Assembly: GCA_023391155.1 (NCBI GenBank)
Contig: JAEWBM010000029.1
Coordinates: 16,392-80,391, forward strand
DNA length: 64,000 bases
Source of the DNA: Acidobacteriota bacterium
GTDB lineage: Bacteria; Acidobacteriota; Blastocatellia; Pyrinomonadales; Pyrinomonadaceae
Direction: 5' to 3'
Under the pieces are notes generated by a model. That model did not search any database. It was given only the letters and a program-made list of their open reading frames with translations, and was not told the origin of the DNA. Below, piece by piece: positions 1 to 9,151 of the stretch (the first letter of the stretch is position 1; each line of letters starts with the position of its first letter). The translations under genes were made by a program, and so were the position numbers.

Positions 1-2247
1 AGATTAGAAATCGATCAAGTTCCGGGCACCACGCCTTATTCACCCGCGCTTCCCCTCGCAAACAATGGCGAAAGCAAGACCGCCGAGCTGCTTGAGGCCG
101 GCATTCGTTCAGCCAAGGCCGGCGACCGCTCGGCCGCGCGTACCGCGCTTCTCGAATGTACCGAGCTCGACCCAAATAACGAGGCGGCCTGGATGTGGCT
201 CGCCTCTATCAGCGAATATCCCGAAGAGCTGTCCGCCTTTCTCAAGAATGTTCTTAGCATAAACCCTGCAAACCAAAAAGCCGCCGAGTGGAGCAAAGCG
301 ACATCGGCTCTCATGGCGAAGACCTTCGTCGAACGAGGTGCCGTAGCCGCGGAACAGGGCGACAGCCTGCGCGCCGAAGAACAGTTCAACGCTGCTCTCG
401 CTGAGGATCCTCACTGCATAACGGCTCTTATGTGGTTGGCGTCACTTCAAGATTCCGACATCGGCCGCTCACTCTATTTCGAAAAGGTCCTGGCCATCGA
501 TCCCGAGCATGACGAAGCCGGCCCGGCGCTCGCCGCCATCCGCTCTGCACGTCTGGATAGATCCCTCGCGGAAGCGAAGGCCGCAGCGGTTGCCGGCAGA
601 ACAGCCGAGGCGTTCGGCCTCCTGGACGCAGTGATCAGCGAATCGCCGGATTGTGAAGAGGCATGGATGCTTCGATCGATGTTCACCGAAAACTACGCTG
701 AAAAGATCCGCTCGTTCGAACGCGTTCTTGAGATCAACCCCGGCAATGCCGCCGCTGCCGCCAGCCTCGAATCGCTTCGAATGCTCGAAAGCGCCATTCC
801 CCAGGAAGAGCCCCAGAGCGATCTTGAACCCGTTCAGCCGCCCACCCGCGACGAGAGCTATGCCGCCATCGAAGCAAGCAAGTTCGTTGAAGACGTGCCC
901 AGTGAAAAGCATCCGACCCAGGACCTTGAGTTGCCCGACGGTGTCTCAGAGGCCTTTGGTTCACCCGAGCCCGGCGACGACCGAAGCATTGCCGAAGATT
1001 CCCCTGCTTCATTCGACCAGGCGACAGAACTTCCCTTTATAGATGAAGCTGAACTGGAAGCAGACGAGTGGGGCCAATCCATCGTCGCCGAGATCGTTTC
1101 ACCCGAAGAGTTTTCCATCCTACCTCCGAGCGTGCCGTTGGAGGACCCCGTCGGCGATTTCGAGATCGATCCCAACGCGACCGTGATCGTTAATAACATG
1201 CGGCAGCCGGAAGAAGCGTCGTTCGAACTCGAATCTGCGCTTCCCGCCGTTGCACCGCCCGACGAACCGTCGCAGGCGGAGAGTATTTACGAGAATAGCT
1301 CGGCTGAACTGGATGCCGAGGTGCCTCCGATCCCGGCCCCGGCCGAAATGCCGATCGCCGAAGAGCCTGAAAGTTCTAGCTTCGACACCGTTCTCGAAGG
1401 ACACGAGATCGACCCAAATGCCAAGCATCGTCGGGCCGAACCCGCCCCTTCCGTGCCCGCCGATCCGATGGCCTGCCCCTTCTGCAAAGCCGTTAACGAA
1501 CCTTTGGCCCCGTCTTGCACCTCTTGCTTTGCCGGCCTGACGCTTTCTGATCTCGAACTCCTTCTTGAAAACAGTCACGTCGATCGCTCGATCGTCCGCC
1601 ATGCCGTTGAGCGTATGGAGATCGAAAAGCGCGTCCGCCCCTTTACCGAGTATGAAACGACAATGCTCGGTATCGGACATCTGAACATCGGTAATCTCGA
1701 AACAGGTTACTCGTTCCTGCTCGAGGCGACAAAGGAAAATCCGAACAATGTCGTGCTAGCGAGCTACGTCAACAGCCTTCACATCCGGCTCGAAGAGATC
1801 CGTAGCCGCCGTGAATCGGCCGACGCAAAGATCAAGGGCAAAACGATCCTTGTGATCGATGACAGCCCGACCATCCGTAAGCTCATCTCCGGCAAACTTG
1901 AAAAATCCGGCCACATCGTCTTCTGTTCGTCGGATGGCGTCGAGGCCTTGGAACGGCTTCAGGACCTTGTTCCCGACCTCGTTCTGCTCGACATCGCAAT
2001 GCCCAGAATGGATGGCTACCAGGTCTGCAAGATGATCCGCTCTAACGAGGCCACCAAGGACGTCCCGGTCGTGATGATCTCAGGCAAGGACGGCTTCTTT
2101 GATAAGGTCCGGGGCCGCATGGCCGGCACCTCCGGATATATAACGAAACCCTTCGGGCCGGAAACACTAATGAAGATCGTCGATATGTATCTTCAGAACA
2201 CCGCTATCGACGATTTCCCCGAAGACGAAATAGTCGAAGATGAATAG
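1..2247 (+). CDS. TPR / zinc-ribbon / response-regulator receiver protein (5' end outside window)
   Basis: The frame is open from the first base, so the N-terminus lies outside the window; 748 residues are visible. Residues about 25-260 are TPR-like helical repeats. A long acidic Pro/Glu-rich linker follows, containing the motif EIDPNA twice. A zinc-ribbon-like cluster has Cys at 492, 495, 506 and 509. The C-terminal CheY-type receiver (about 615-735) has the acidic pair Asp620/Asp621, phospho-acceptor Asp664 (LLDIAMPRMDGY) and Lys716 (TKPF), all at canonical spacing. The next gene, cheW, overlaps it by 8 bases. By position it should be the PilG/PilH/PatA-like output of the chemosensory operon, with the TPRs likely scaffolding motility or pilus partners (inference). 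Confidence 0.85.
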   Translation, partial: RLEIDQVPGTTPYSPALPLANNGESKTAELLEAGIRSAKAGDRSAARTALLECTELDPNNEAAWMWLASISEYPEELSAFLKNVLSINPANQKAAEWSKATSALMAKTFVERGAVAAEQGDSLRAEEQFNAALAEDPHCITALMWLASLQDSDIGRSLYFEKVLAIDPEHDEAGPALAAIRSARLDRSLAEAKAAAVAGRTAEAFGLLDAVISESPDCEEAWMLRSMFTENYAEKIRSFERVLEINPGNAAAAASLESLRMLESAIPQEEPQSDLEPVQPPTRDESYAAIEASKFVEDVPSEKHPTQDLELPDGVSEAFGSPEPGDDRSIAEDSPASFDQATELPFIDEAELEADEWGQSIVAEIVSPEEFSILPPSVPLEDPVGDFEIDPNATVIVNNMRQPEEASFELESALPAVAPPDEPSQAESIYENSSAELDAEVPPIPAPAEMPIAEEPESSSFDTVLEGHEIDPNAKHRRAEPAPSVPADPMACPFCKAVNEPLAPSCTSCFAGLTLSDLELLLENSHVDRSIVRHAVERMEIEKRVRPFTEYETTMLGIGHLNIGNLETGYSFLLEATKENPNNVVLASYVNSLHIRLEEIRSRRESADAKIKGKTILVIDDSPTIRKLISGKLEKSGHIVFCSSDGVEALERLQDLVPDLVLLDIAMPRMDGYQVCKMIRSNEATKDVPVVMISGKDGFFDKVRGRMAGTSGYITKPFGPETLMKIVDMYLQNTAIDDFPEDEIVEDE

Positions 2248-2659
2248 TTCCCCACACTCCCCCGCCGAACCCGGCCAAAAATACCTGTCCTTCACCTACG
2301 GCGAACGCACCTGCGCGATCAGTGCCGATCAGGTCGAAGAGGTCCTTGGGTCCCTAACGGTTTCCCGAGCGCCCGGTGCGGGCCCGGCCGTTAGGGGCAT
2401 CGCCGTTCACCGCGGTGACATTTTGACCGTTCTTGAGCTTTCCGAGTTGATGCCGGCCGAGTTCCCTAACGGTTCAAATACAAACAAATATCTCGTTCTC
2501 GCGCCCGGACACGACGGTGCACGCCTCGCCATCTCGATCTCTCGTGCAAACGGCTTCAGCGATCTCACAAGCGACGAAATGAGTCCGGCAGGATCACCGC
2601 CGCTGATCATCAACCGCCAAACGATCGCCGAGATCGCGATCAACGCCGTTAAGACCTAG
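2240..2659 (+). CDS. CheW-like adaptor (PilI type)
   Basis: A 139-residue protein matching the CheW beta-barrel family in length and pattern: an N-terminal strand YLSFTYGERTCAISADQVEEV, then VRGIAVHRGDILTVLELSEL, corresponding to the family's R-G-hydrophobic core motif. CheW proteins bridge membrane receptors to the CheA kinase in the cytoplasm. It starts 8 bases inside the receiver gene and is followed 16 bases later by the first receptor-like gene, so translation is probably coupled. The family is clear; the exact paralogue name is not. Confidence 0.85.
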   Translation: MNSSPHSPAEPGQKYLSFTYGERTCAISADQVEEVLGSLTVSRAPGAGPAVRGIAVHRGDILTVLELSELMPAEFPNGSNTNKYLVLAPGHDGARLAISISRANGFSDLTSDEMSPAGSPPLIINRQTIAEIAINAVKT

Positions 2660-2675
2660 CTCCAAATTTTCCACT

Positions 2676-4205
2676 ATGAGCAGCAAACCCGAGTCCATTC
2701 TGAATTCCCTCCGCTCCCGCGTTTGGCTTGCGGTCTGCGGCCTCGCGCTTGCAAACTGTATCGCGGGCGTCGCAGCCTATCTCATCGGCACGCTGGTTCT
2801 TTCGTCACCGCTTATCCCGGTCCTCTTTGCGTTTGCTCTGGCGACTATCGTGACCCTCATTTACGGCCGCTGGCTTGCCGATGAGGTCGTCCGCCCGGTA
2901 AAGAAGGTTAACCTCGCATTGAAATCGATCGAGCGAAACCCGACCGCCCAACTCCCGTCAGCCACCGGATCTTCCGAGACCGACGAGATACTCATCAGCA
3001 TTCAGCGAAACAACCGCCAGTTCGTAAATCTGATAACCCTGATGGACCGAGCCGCGGCCGGCGACACCCAAGGTGCACTTCAACCTCTCGAGAGCTCAGA
3101 CCGCATCACGAATTCGTTCCAAAAGCTCGTCGGCAAAGTCGCGGATTCCATCGATGCACTCGAGCGGCTAGAGGCGATGCGCCTCTCGATCCGCACCCTT
3201 GCGAACGAGGCATCACGCATAGATAGTTTCCGCACGATCGACGACCTAAACACAGAGTCGGAACACACCGCTGACCTCGCACGTGCGCTGAATGGCTGCC
3301 TCGCTCGCCTTGCTGCCGAAATGCACGACATCCGATCCGAAGTTACGCGGTCCGCCCCGATAGCCGAAGATGCAGGCACTGCGGTCCGCAGCAGCCGCGA
3401 GGCTCTCGAATCGACCGTCGAATCGATAAGCTCCGCGATCTCTTCGATCAAGGCCGGCGAAAGATCTGACCCGGCCGGTGGGAACGCCGGCATCGAGGGA
3501 CTGGCTGAGGCGAGATCGGCCGAGGCCTTTCCGTCCGTCGCAGAAAAGATCCGTGAGGCAGCCGAACGTGCCGCATTGCCTCGCCGCCATTCGAGCGAAT
3601 TGCAGCGTCTAATGCGCCGCCTTCGCGAAAGGGCCTCGGCCCTCGCCGGCGTCATACGCAGCGTAGATGACATCTCGCGCCGGGTTAAGTTGGTCTCGTT
3701 GAATTCATCCCTTTCCTCCGCAGGCGGACCGATAGAAGCTCTTGCCGACGAGTTCAAGACCATGGCCGAAAGAGCCGATCGCCTGAAGAAGGAGATCGCT
3801 GACCTCGAACGGGCTATCGGCACTGAGATCGGCGATTGCGAATCTGCGGTCCGCGAGTTGATCTCGTCCGGCTCAGATCTGCATATTGCCGTCGGCAACA
3901 GTGCCGCGGTGCTGACCGATCTGGTACCCGCCATCGAGGTGCTTGCTTCTGTCCCGGCTAAGGCAGCGGCCCTTAATGCCGATCAGGCTAGAAGCCGGGA
4001 AAATGTTCTCCGCGTCCTGTCATCCGGATTTTTTGACCTCGAGAATTGTTTACCCCGGCTGCGGTCGGCCGAGCAAAAGATCAGTACACTTTGCGATGCG
4101 GTCCGCATTGAGCCGCTCCCGGCTGCGATAAACGACGTCTCCTCACAAGCGGTGCCGCCTGCAGCCCGGGCCCCGGAGCAAAGCGAGGGTGAAACCGACC
4201 GATGA
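2676..4205 (+). CDS. Methyl-accepting chemotaxis-like membrane protein, degenerate signalling tip (PilJ-like)
   Basis: 509 residues. Two membrane segments at about 16-38 and 45-63 are separated by only a few residues, so there is essentially no periplasmic sensor domain. A HAMP-like stretch (EVVRPVKKVNLALKSIERNP) and long coiled-coil helices follow. The MCP hairpin is recognisable around SLNSSLSSAGG...LADEFKTMAERADRLKKEI. The usual E-A-A-R-A-G-E-x-G-R-G-F-A-V-V-A tip, which contacts CheW and CheA, is shortened and replaced. The stop overlaps the start of the next receptor gene by 4 bases. It may sense an internal or membrane cue or act as a structural partner; that is inference. Confidence 0.75.
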   Translation: MSSKPESILNSLRSRVWLAVCGLALANCIAGVAAYLIGTLVLSSPLIPVLFAFALATIVTLIYGRWLADEVVRPVKKVNLALKSIERNPTAQLPSATGSSETDEILISIQRNNRQFVNLITLMDRAAAGDTQGALQPLESSDRITNSFQKLVGKVADSIDALERLEAMRLSIRTLANEASRIDSFRTIDDLNTESEHTADLARALNGCLARLAAEMHDIRSEVTRSAPIAEDAGTAVRSSREALESTVESISSAISSIKAGERSDPAGGNAGIEGLAEARSAEAFPSVAEKIREAAERAALPRRHSSELQRLMRRLRERASALAGVIRSVDDISRRVKLVSLNSSLSSAGGPIEALADEFKTMAERADRLKKEIADLERAIGTEIGDCESAVRELISSGSDLHIAVGNSAAVLTDLVPAIEVLASVPAKAAALNADQARSRENVLRVLSSGFFDLENCLPRLRSAEQKISTLCDAVRIEPLPAAINDVSSQAVPPAARAPEQSEGETDR

Positions 4206-5710
4206 CACAAATGGACAGCACACTCTTCAAACTCCTTCTCAGATCGTCATCGGCGGCCGGATCAGGATTGCTCTTGATCGGTATAGGACTCTTGGCCGTT
4301 CACCTTTTCGGGATAAGCGAGTCGATGTCCCCCGCAGTGCTTTCACTCGTGGGTGGTTCAGTGCTTTCGATCGCGGCCCTCTCCGGCCTAAACTATTGGA
4401 ACGTCCACTATTACCGCCGGATTACTGCTGTTGAAGAACACCTCGATCGGCTTGCTCACGGCCGTCTGACAAAGATTGAGACACCCGGAGAACTGTTCGA
4501 TCGGCTCCGCGCTGTCTCTGCCTATCTGGAAAAGAGCTCGGAACAGATCGCGTTACTTGCAAAAGGTGACGGTCCTGAGGACATTCTCATACCGGAAACA
4601 GACGGAGTGATCGGCAAGGCAGTCCAAACGTTAGGCGATCGCCTTTTGGCTATCCGCAGCGAACACCGCGCGGCAGATTCCATCAGGGCCGAGCTCGCCG
4701 AGCTTGCCCGCACAGCCGATTCACTCGCGGCGTTGGATCTCACGGCTGCGTGGGAAGCCCGGTCGCCCGAATGTTCAGACGCCGCAGCATCCTTCAATGA
4801 TGCCGCCGCGACGCTGCGGTCTCGCCTTCACGGCATCCGCGACTCCGTCACCCGACTGAGCGCTTCGACCACGGAATTTGAAGAGATATCCGAACAACTC
4901 CTCCGCAGCGGAAACGCTCAAAGCACTCAGATCGAACGATCCGCCGGCGGCATCGCCGGAACCGCGCGACAGTTCGCAGGGCTCCAAACCCGCGTCACTG
5001 AAACGCTAGCCGTGGCCGGTGGGCTCGATAATTCTGTCGCCGTCGAAAACAAGTCTGCCGATGAACATCTCTCGGCATTGACCGACCTGCGTAGACAGGT
5101 TCAGGAGAACCTCCGGCGGACAAAACGGCTTGGCGAACGATCGCAGGAGCTTGCTCAGCTTGCACGCTCATTTGAGGAACTTACGGAGCGGGCGGGCCTT
5201 TTTGCAATGAATGCAGCCCTGATCCCCTCGGGCCGCAGCGCAGGAACTTTCGCCGCTGAGTCAGAGCAGATCGCCGATCGCTGTTCCAAGCTCTCGCGGC
5301 AGCTCTCCGCCTTTAATAACCGCTTTGTCGCTGAAAGCAAAGAGGCCGCAGCCGCCAACGAAGATGTCATCAGGGAAGTCATTCACGCCTGCACTCAGGC
5401 AGAGACGATCCTGGCGTCCTCGGCCGACATGCGTTCCCGCTCGCTTGAGCTTAGCGAGTTGCTCGATGTTCTCGCTTCATCGATCAGCTACCAGGCCAAG
5501 AGTGCTCATGACTCGGCGGCGGCCATGACCGGGATTGCCGAGGTGACCGAATTGATACGTTCCGGCGCCAAACGCTGCTCCGCATCCTCTCAACGGCTTT
5601 CCCGCTACTCAGCCGAACTCACCGCCGCGCTCGCGGCATTTCGCCTTCCGGCCGAACGGCCGATCCTCGAGGATCGGGCCACACCCAATCGATCCGGTTT
5701 CGTTAATTAA
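4202..5710 (+). CDS. Second methyl-accepting chemotaxis-like membrane protein, degenerate tip
   Basis: 502 residues with the same plan as the preceding gene: two close membrane segments (about 20-37 and 43-63), a HAMP-like linker (RITAVEEHLDRLAHGRL), and an Ala/Ser/Glu-rich coiled coil. The position equivalent to the MCP tip reads LFAMNAALIPSGRSAG followed by FAAESEQIADRCSKLSRQL. The frame of the hairpin is kept (AMNAAL, E-x-x-x-IADR), but the conserved Glu/Arg/Gly tip residues are missing. It overlaps the upstream receptor gene by 4 bases and abuts the CheA gene. The two receptors look like paralogues that may form mixed trimers (inference). Confidence 0.75.
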   Translation: MTQMDSTLFKLLLRSSSAAGSGLLLIGIGLLAVHLFGISESMSPAVLSLVGGSVLSIAALSGLNYWNVHYYRRITAVEEHLDRLAHGRLTKIETPGELFDRLRAVSAYLEKSSEQIALLAKGDGPEDILIPETDGVIGKAVQTLGDRLLAIRSEHRAADSIRAELAELARTADSLAALDLTAAWEARSPECSDAAASFNDAAATLRSRLHGIRDSVTRLSASTTEFEEISEQLLRSGNAQSTQIERSAGGIAGTARQFAGLQTRVTETLAVAGGLDNSVAVENKSADEHLSALTDLRRQVQENLRRTKRLGERSQELAQLARSFEELTERAGLFAMNAALIPSGRSAGTFAAESEQIADRCSKLSRQLSAFNNRFVAESKEAAAANEDVIREVIHACTQAETILASSADMRSRSLELSELLDVLASSISYQAKSAHDSAAAMTGIAEVTELIRSGAKRCSASSQRLSRYSAELTAALAAFRLPAERPILEDRATPNRSGFVN

Positions 5711-8419
5711 ATGGCCCCGGCTAAGGAGATCAAAGCAGACATTTCGTCGGCAGCGCACGCGATGCGCTCGACGCTCTTGGTCGCGCTCACGGGCTCCGAA
5801 GCGCCGCCGCTTCCTATCTCCCGTTTTGAGCAATTTCTGGAGCATTTCAACGATGACCCCGACGCTCAGGAGATCGGCCGCAAGGTGGTTGACGCCGCCA
5901 GGCTGGTCGAAAATAACCCCGATGAACCCGATCCGATAATCGCCGCTCTCGATGCGGTCTCGGAATTCGAATCTTATCTCAATCCGCTCGCCATCGGCGA
6001 GGAAGCCCTGGTCGGCGATGTCGATCAGATGATCGACGAGTCTTTTGACCGAATGCTCGGTGTGCCGACGGAGCCGGGCCGCCCCGATCCCGCGTCATCG
6101 CCGGGCTTCGAGATCGACGACGAACTCCGCGAGGTGTTTGCCGAAGAGGCCGAATCGCTCCTTACTTCGATGGGCGAACATCTGGACCGGATGGCGCAAG
6201 ACCCGTCCAACAAGGACGCCTTGTGGGAGGTCCGCCGCAACGCCCACACTCTAAAAGGTTCAGCCGGCATCGTCGGATTGACCGCTGCCAGCGAACTTGC
6301 CCACCGCATCGAAGATCTGCTCGATGATCTCGCAGAAACGGACGCTGCGCCGCCGCCAAAAATAATTCCCGTTCTGCTGACGGCGACCGAATGCCTCCGT
6401 GCAATGGCCGCCGGCGATGCCACGAACCGCGTCGCCGAGGTCCGCGACCGCATTTACCGCGAGCTGGATAGCATGGCTGCCGGGGGTCCCGCAGAAACTG
6501 TGAACGAACAAGACGAAAAAGCTGTCGTCTACGACCCTGCGCCTGTGGATGAGACCGTTCGTGAATCCGAACAAGCAACTGAGCCCCGTTCCGTTGTTCG
6601 AGTGCCCATCGAAATGCTCGATGAGCTCCTGACGATCGCACGGGAGGGTACGGCGGTCCGCTCCCAGCTTGAGCATAAATTGTCGCAGCTAGATCGACAG
6701 GCGGACGAGATCCACAATCTCGCCCGGCGCCTTGCTTCACTCAGCAGCCGTCTGGAATCCGATCTCGAGCTTTCACTCCTTGCATCGGACCGCAACACGG
6801 TGCTCGCCGGATCGGCGCGGCTCGACCCCGGCGCATCCCGCGACCTTGACCCTCTCGAATTCGACCGTTACACCGACGTCCACGAATCGCTTCGCGAACT
6901 CTCGGAAACCGCCGCGGATGCCGCAGAGATCAGCAGCTCCGTCGAGGAGCTCAATGACCATTTCGAACAGCTTTTCCGGACCCAACGGCGGTCGATCGAT
7001 TCGCTCCAGGATCGGATCCTCCGCAGCCGACGCATCTCATTTGACGGCCTGCGTCCGCGCCTTGAGCGGATCGTCCGGCTTACCGCGGCGGATGAAAACA
7101 AGATCGCCGAGCTTCAGCTCGAAAATTCCGACGCCGAGATCGATACTCAGCTAATGGATTCGCTCGCGGAACCGCTTCAGCACTTGCTCAAGAACGCTGT
7201 CGTCCACGGCATCGAATCGCCCGAAGCCCGCCGCCTTATCGGCAAGCCCGAAACAGGGCGCGTGACGGTGAGCCTCACAGACCGCGAGACACATATTGAG
7301 ATCGTCGTTGCCGATGACGGAGCCGGTATCGCCCCCGATGCCCTTGCGGCACGTGCGGTCAACACCGGCCTGCTCTCTCGCGAAGAAGCGTCACGGCTCT
7401 CAGAGATCGAAAAGCTTCACCTCATTTTCAAAAAGGGCCTTACAACGGCCGAAAAGCTCGACCTCAATGCCGGCCGGGGGATAGGCATGAGTATCGTCCG
7501 AGAGGGCGTCGACGCGATCGGCGGCACTATCGCCGTCGATACTTTGCTCTACGGCGGAACGCGGTTCACGCTCCGTATGCCGCTCAAGCTCGCTTTGACC
7601 AACGCCCTTATTCTGGGCGTGGGCCGCGAAAAAGTGGCGGTCCCTCTGAAAAATATTGAACGTGTCGTTGAGTTTGCCGCCGCGGATATCTTTTCGGAAG
7701 GCTCCGACGACCTCGTTGAGATCACCGGCGCCCGCCATATCGTCCGCCCCTTTTCCGAGGTATTAGGATGGGGCAGCGGCCGCTGGGAGGCCGATCAGGT
7801 CATTACCGCACTGCTCGTCCCGGCCGGCGGCCAAACATATGCCGTGACGGTTGAGGACCTTATAAGGGCCGAGGAATTGGTGATCAAGCCCGTCGGCCCC
7901 CCGCTCGCATCTATTTCATCCCTGATAGGCGCCGCCGAGCTTTCAACCGGTGAAGCGGTCGCGATCGTCGATCTTCGCTCGCTGCTCGCAGGTGCTCACG
8001 ACCGCCATGTCATGCCGCCGCCCGCTTCGGACGAGCGCCCGCTGGTGATGGTCGTCGACGATTCGCCGAGCATCCGGCATCTGACCGGGAACATCCTGAC
8101 AAAGGCCGGAATGGACGTGATCCAGGCAAAGGACGGCGTCGACGCTCTGGAACAGCTCGATCGTGCCAAAACACTGCCGGATGTGATCTTTACTGATATT
8201 GAAATGCCCCGCCTCGGGGGCTTGGAACTAGCGGCAAGACTAAGATCGTCTGAGAAATTCCGTGACGTCCCCGTGATCGTGATCACCTCTCGCTCTGCGG
8301 AAAAGCACCGCGATCTTGCACGCGAGGCCGGCGTGGCCGATTACCTTACAAAACCCTTTGCCGAAGGCGACCTAGTCGCTGCGGCCCATCGATATCTTCG
8401 GTCCGTGCCCGCCGCGTGA
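5711..8419 (+). CDS. ChpA-type hybrid CheA histidine kinase with C-terminal receiver
   Basis: 902 residues. After a poorly conserved N-terminal helical region, an Hpt domain carries the phospho-accepting His179 (AHTLKGSAG). Later come a dimerisation helix pair, a CheA-type ATPase (N-box LLKNAVVHGIES, G1 ADDGAGIAPD, G2 AGRGIGMSIV), a CheW-like regulatory domain, and a receiver (VMVVDDSPSIR, FTDIEMPRLGG, YLTKPF). Only one Hpt is evident, against several in Pseudomonas ChpA. It starts immediately after the receptor gene and ends the operon, facing a convergent SDR gene with no gap. No cheR or cheB is visible in the window. The kinase should phosphorylate its own receiver and the upstream TPR-receiver protein. 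Confidence 0.9.
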   Translation: MAPAKEIKADISSAAHAMRSTLLVALTGSEAPPLPISRFEQFLEHFNDDPDAQEIGRKVVDAARLVENNPDEPDPIIAALDAVSEFESYLNPLAIGEEALVGDVDQMIDESFDRMLGVPTEPGRPDPASSPGFEIDDELREVFAEEAESLLTSMGEHLDRMAQDPSNKDALWEVRRNAHTLKGSAGIVGLTAASELAHRIEDLLDDLAETDAAPPPKIIPVLLTATECLRAMAAGDATNRVAEVRDRIYRELDSMAAGGPAETVNEQDEKAVVYDPAPVDETVRESEQATEPRSVVRVPIEMLDELLTIAREGTAVRSQLEHKLSQLDRQADEIHNLARRLASLSSRLESDLELSLLASDRNTVLAGSARLDPGASRDLDPLEFDRYTDVHESLRELSETAADAAEISSSVEELNDHFEQLFRTQRRSIDSLQDRILRSRRISFDGLRPRLERIVRLTAADENKIAELQLENSDAEIDTQLMDSLAEPLQHLLKNAVVHGIESPEARRLIGKPETGRVTVSLTDRETHIEIVVADDGAGIAPDALAARAVNTGLLSREEASRLSEIEKLHLIFKKGLTTAEKLDLNAGRGIGMSIVREGVDAIGGTIAVDTLLYGGTRFTLRMPLKLALTNALILGVGREKVAVPLKNIERVVEFAAADIFSEGSDDLVEITGARHIVRPFSEVLGWGSGRWEADQVITALLVPAGGQTYAVTVEDLIRAEELVIKPVGPPLASISSLIGAAELSTGEAVAIVDLRSLLAGAHDRHVMPPPASDERPLVMVVDDSPSIRHLTGNILTKAGMDVIQAKDGVDALEQLDRAKTLPDVIFTDIEMPRLGGLELAARLRSSEKFRDVPVIVITSRSAEKHRDLAREAGVADYLTKPFAEGDLVAAAHRYLRSVPAA

Positions 8420-9151
8420 TCACTTTTTCGGCGGCTTGCTCGGCCGCACTTCCACCTTGCTCGGCAGCGTCCTTTGCGGCATTTTCAAAAGGTCTACAAC
8501 TATTTCACCGATATCGCCCGGCTGTATCTGCCAAGCCTTGTCGTCGCTCGGTGTGTCGCCTCCGAACGCAGTATTCACACTGCCCGGACAAATGTAACTC
8601 ACCTTTATATTGTCGTGGCGGACCTCTTGCATCAGCGCCTCGGTAAACCCGTTCAGCCCGAATTTCGACGCATTGTAGGCAGCCATTCGCGGGTGGGCAT
8701 TTTGCCCCGCAAGCGACGATATGTTGAAAATGTAACCGCCCCCGCGACTCTTCATTCGCGGTATAGCGTAATGGCAGCCGTAGAAAACACCGTTAAGATT
8801 CGTCTCGAGCGTTTGGCGGAACTCTTCACCTGACAGTTCTTCTACCGTCTTTCCGAAATAGCCCACGCCCGCGTTGTTCACCAGGATATCCACGCCGCCA
8901 AAGACCCGCTCGCACTCTTCCAGCATCATCCGCACTTGGTCCTCGCTGCGAACGTCACAGATCTCGCCCGCGGCCTCGCCCTTCTGCGACAGCCGGTCGA
9001 TCGCCGTCTTCAGGTCGCCCTTGTCCCGCCCGCAAATGAAAACACGTGCACCTGCCTCGATCAGGGCATCAGCGATCCCAAAACCGATCCCCTTCGTGCC
9101 TCCCGTGACGACCGCAACGGATTCGCGGATATTATCTTTACTAGTGCTCAT
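8420..9151 (-). CDS. Short-chain dehydrogenase/reductase (SDR) family oxidoreductase
   Basis: 243 residues with the classical SDR landmarks: the cofactor loop VTGGTKGIGFGIA, the NNAG motif (ILVNNAGVGYFG), and catalytic Ser, Tyr and Lys in ISSLAGQ...YNASKFG. The family uses NAD(P)H to interconvert alcohols and ketones; the substrate cannot be predicted. The C-terminus is Lys/Pro-rich (RPSKPPKK). The start overlaps the stop of the upstream unknown gene by 4 bases (ATGA), so the two are probably co-translated. It converges on the CheA gene. Confidence 0.85.
   Translation of the reverse strand: MSTSKDNIRESVAVVTGGTKGIGFGIADALIEAGARVFICGRDKGDLKTAIDRLSQKGEAAGEICDVRSEDQVRMMLEECERVFGGVDILVNNAGVGYFGKTVEELSGEEFRQTLETNLNGVFYGCHYAIPRMKSRGGGYIFNISSLAGQNAHPRMAAYNASKFGLNGFTEALMQEVRHDNIKVSYICPGSVNTAFGGDTPSDDKAWQIQPGDIGEIVVDLLKMPQRTLPSKVEVRPSKPPKK

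Noticed and set aside
3080..3934. 284-residue frame opposite the first MCP-like gene
   Set aside because: Antisense shadow of the coiled coil with low-complexity Ser/Arg content.
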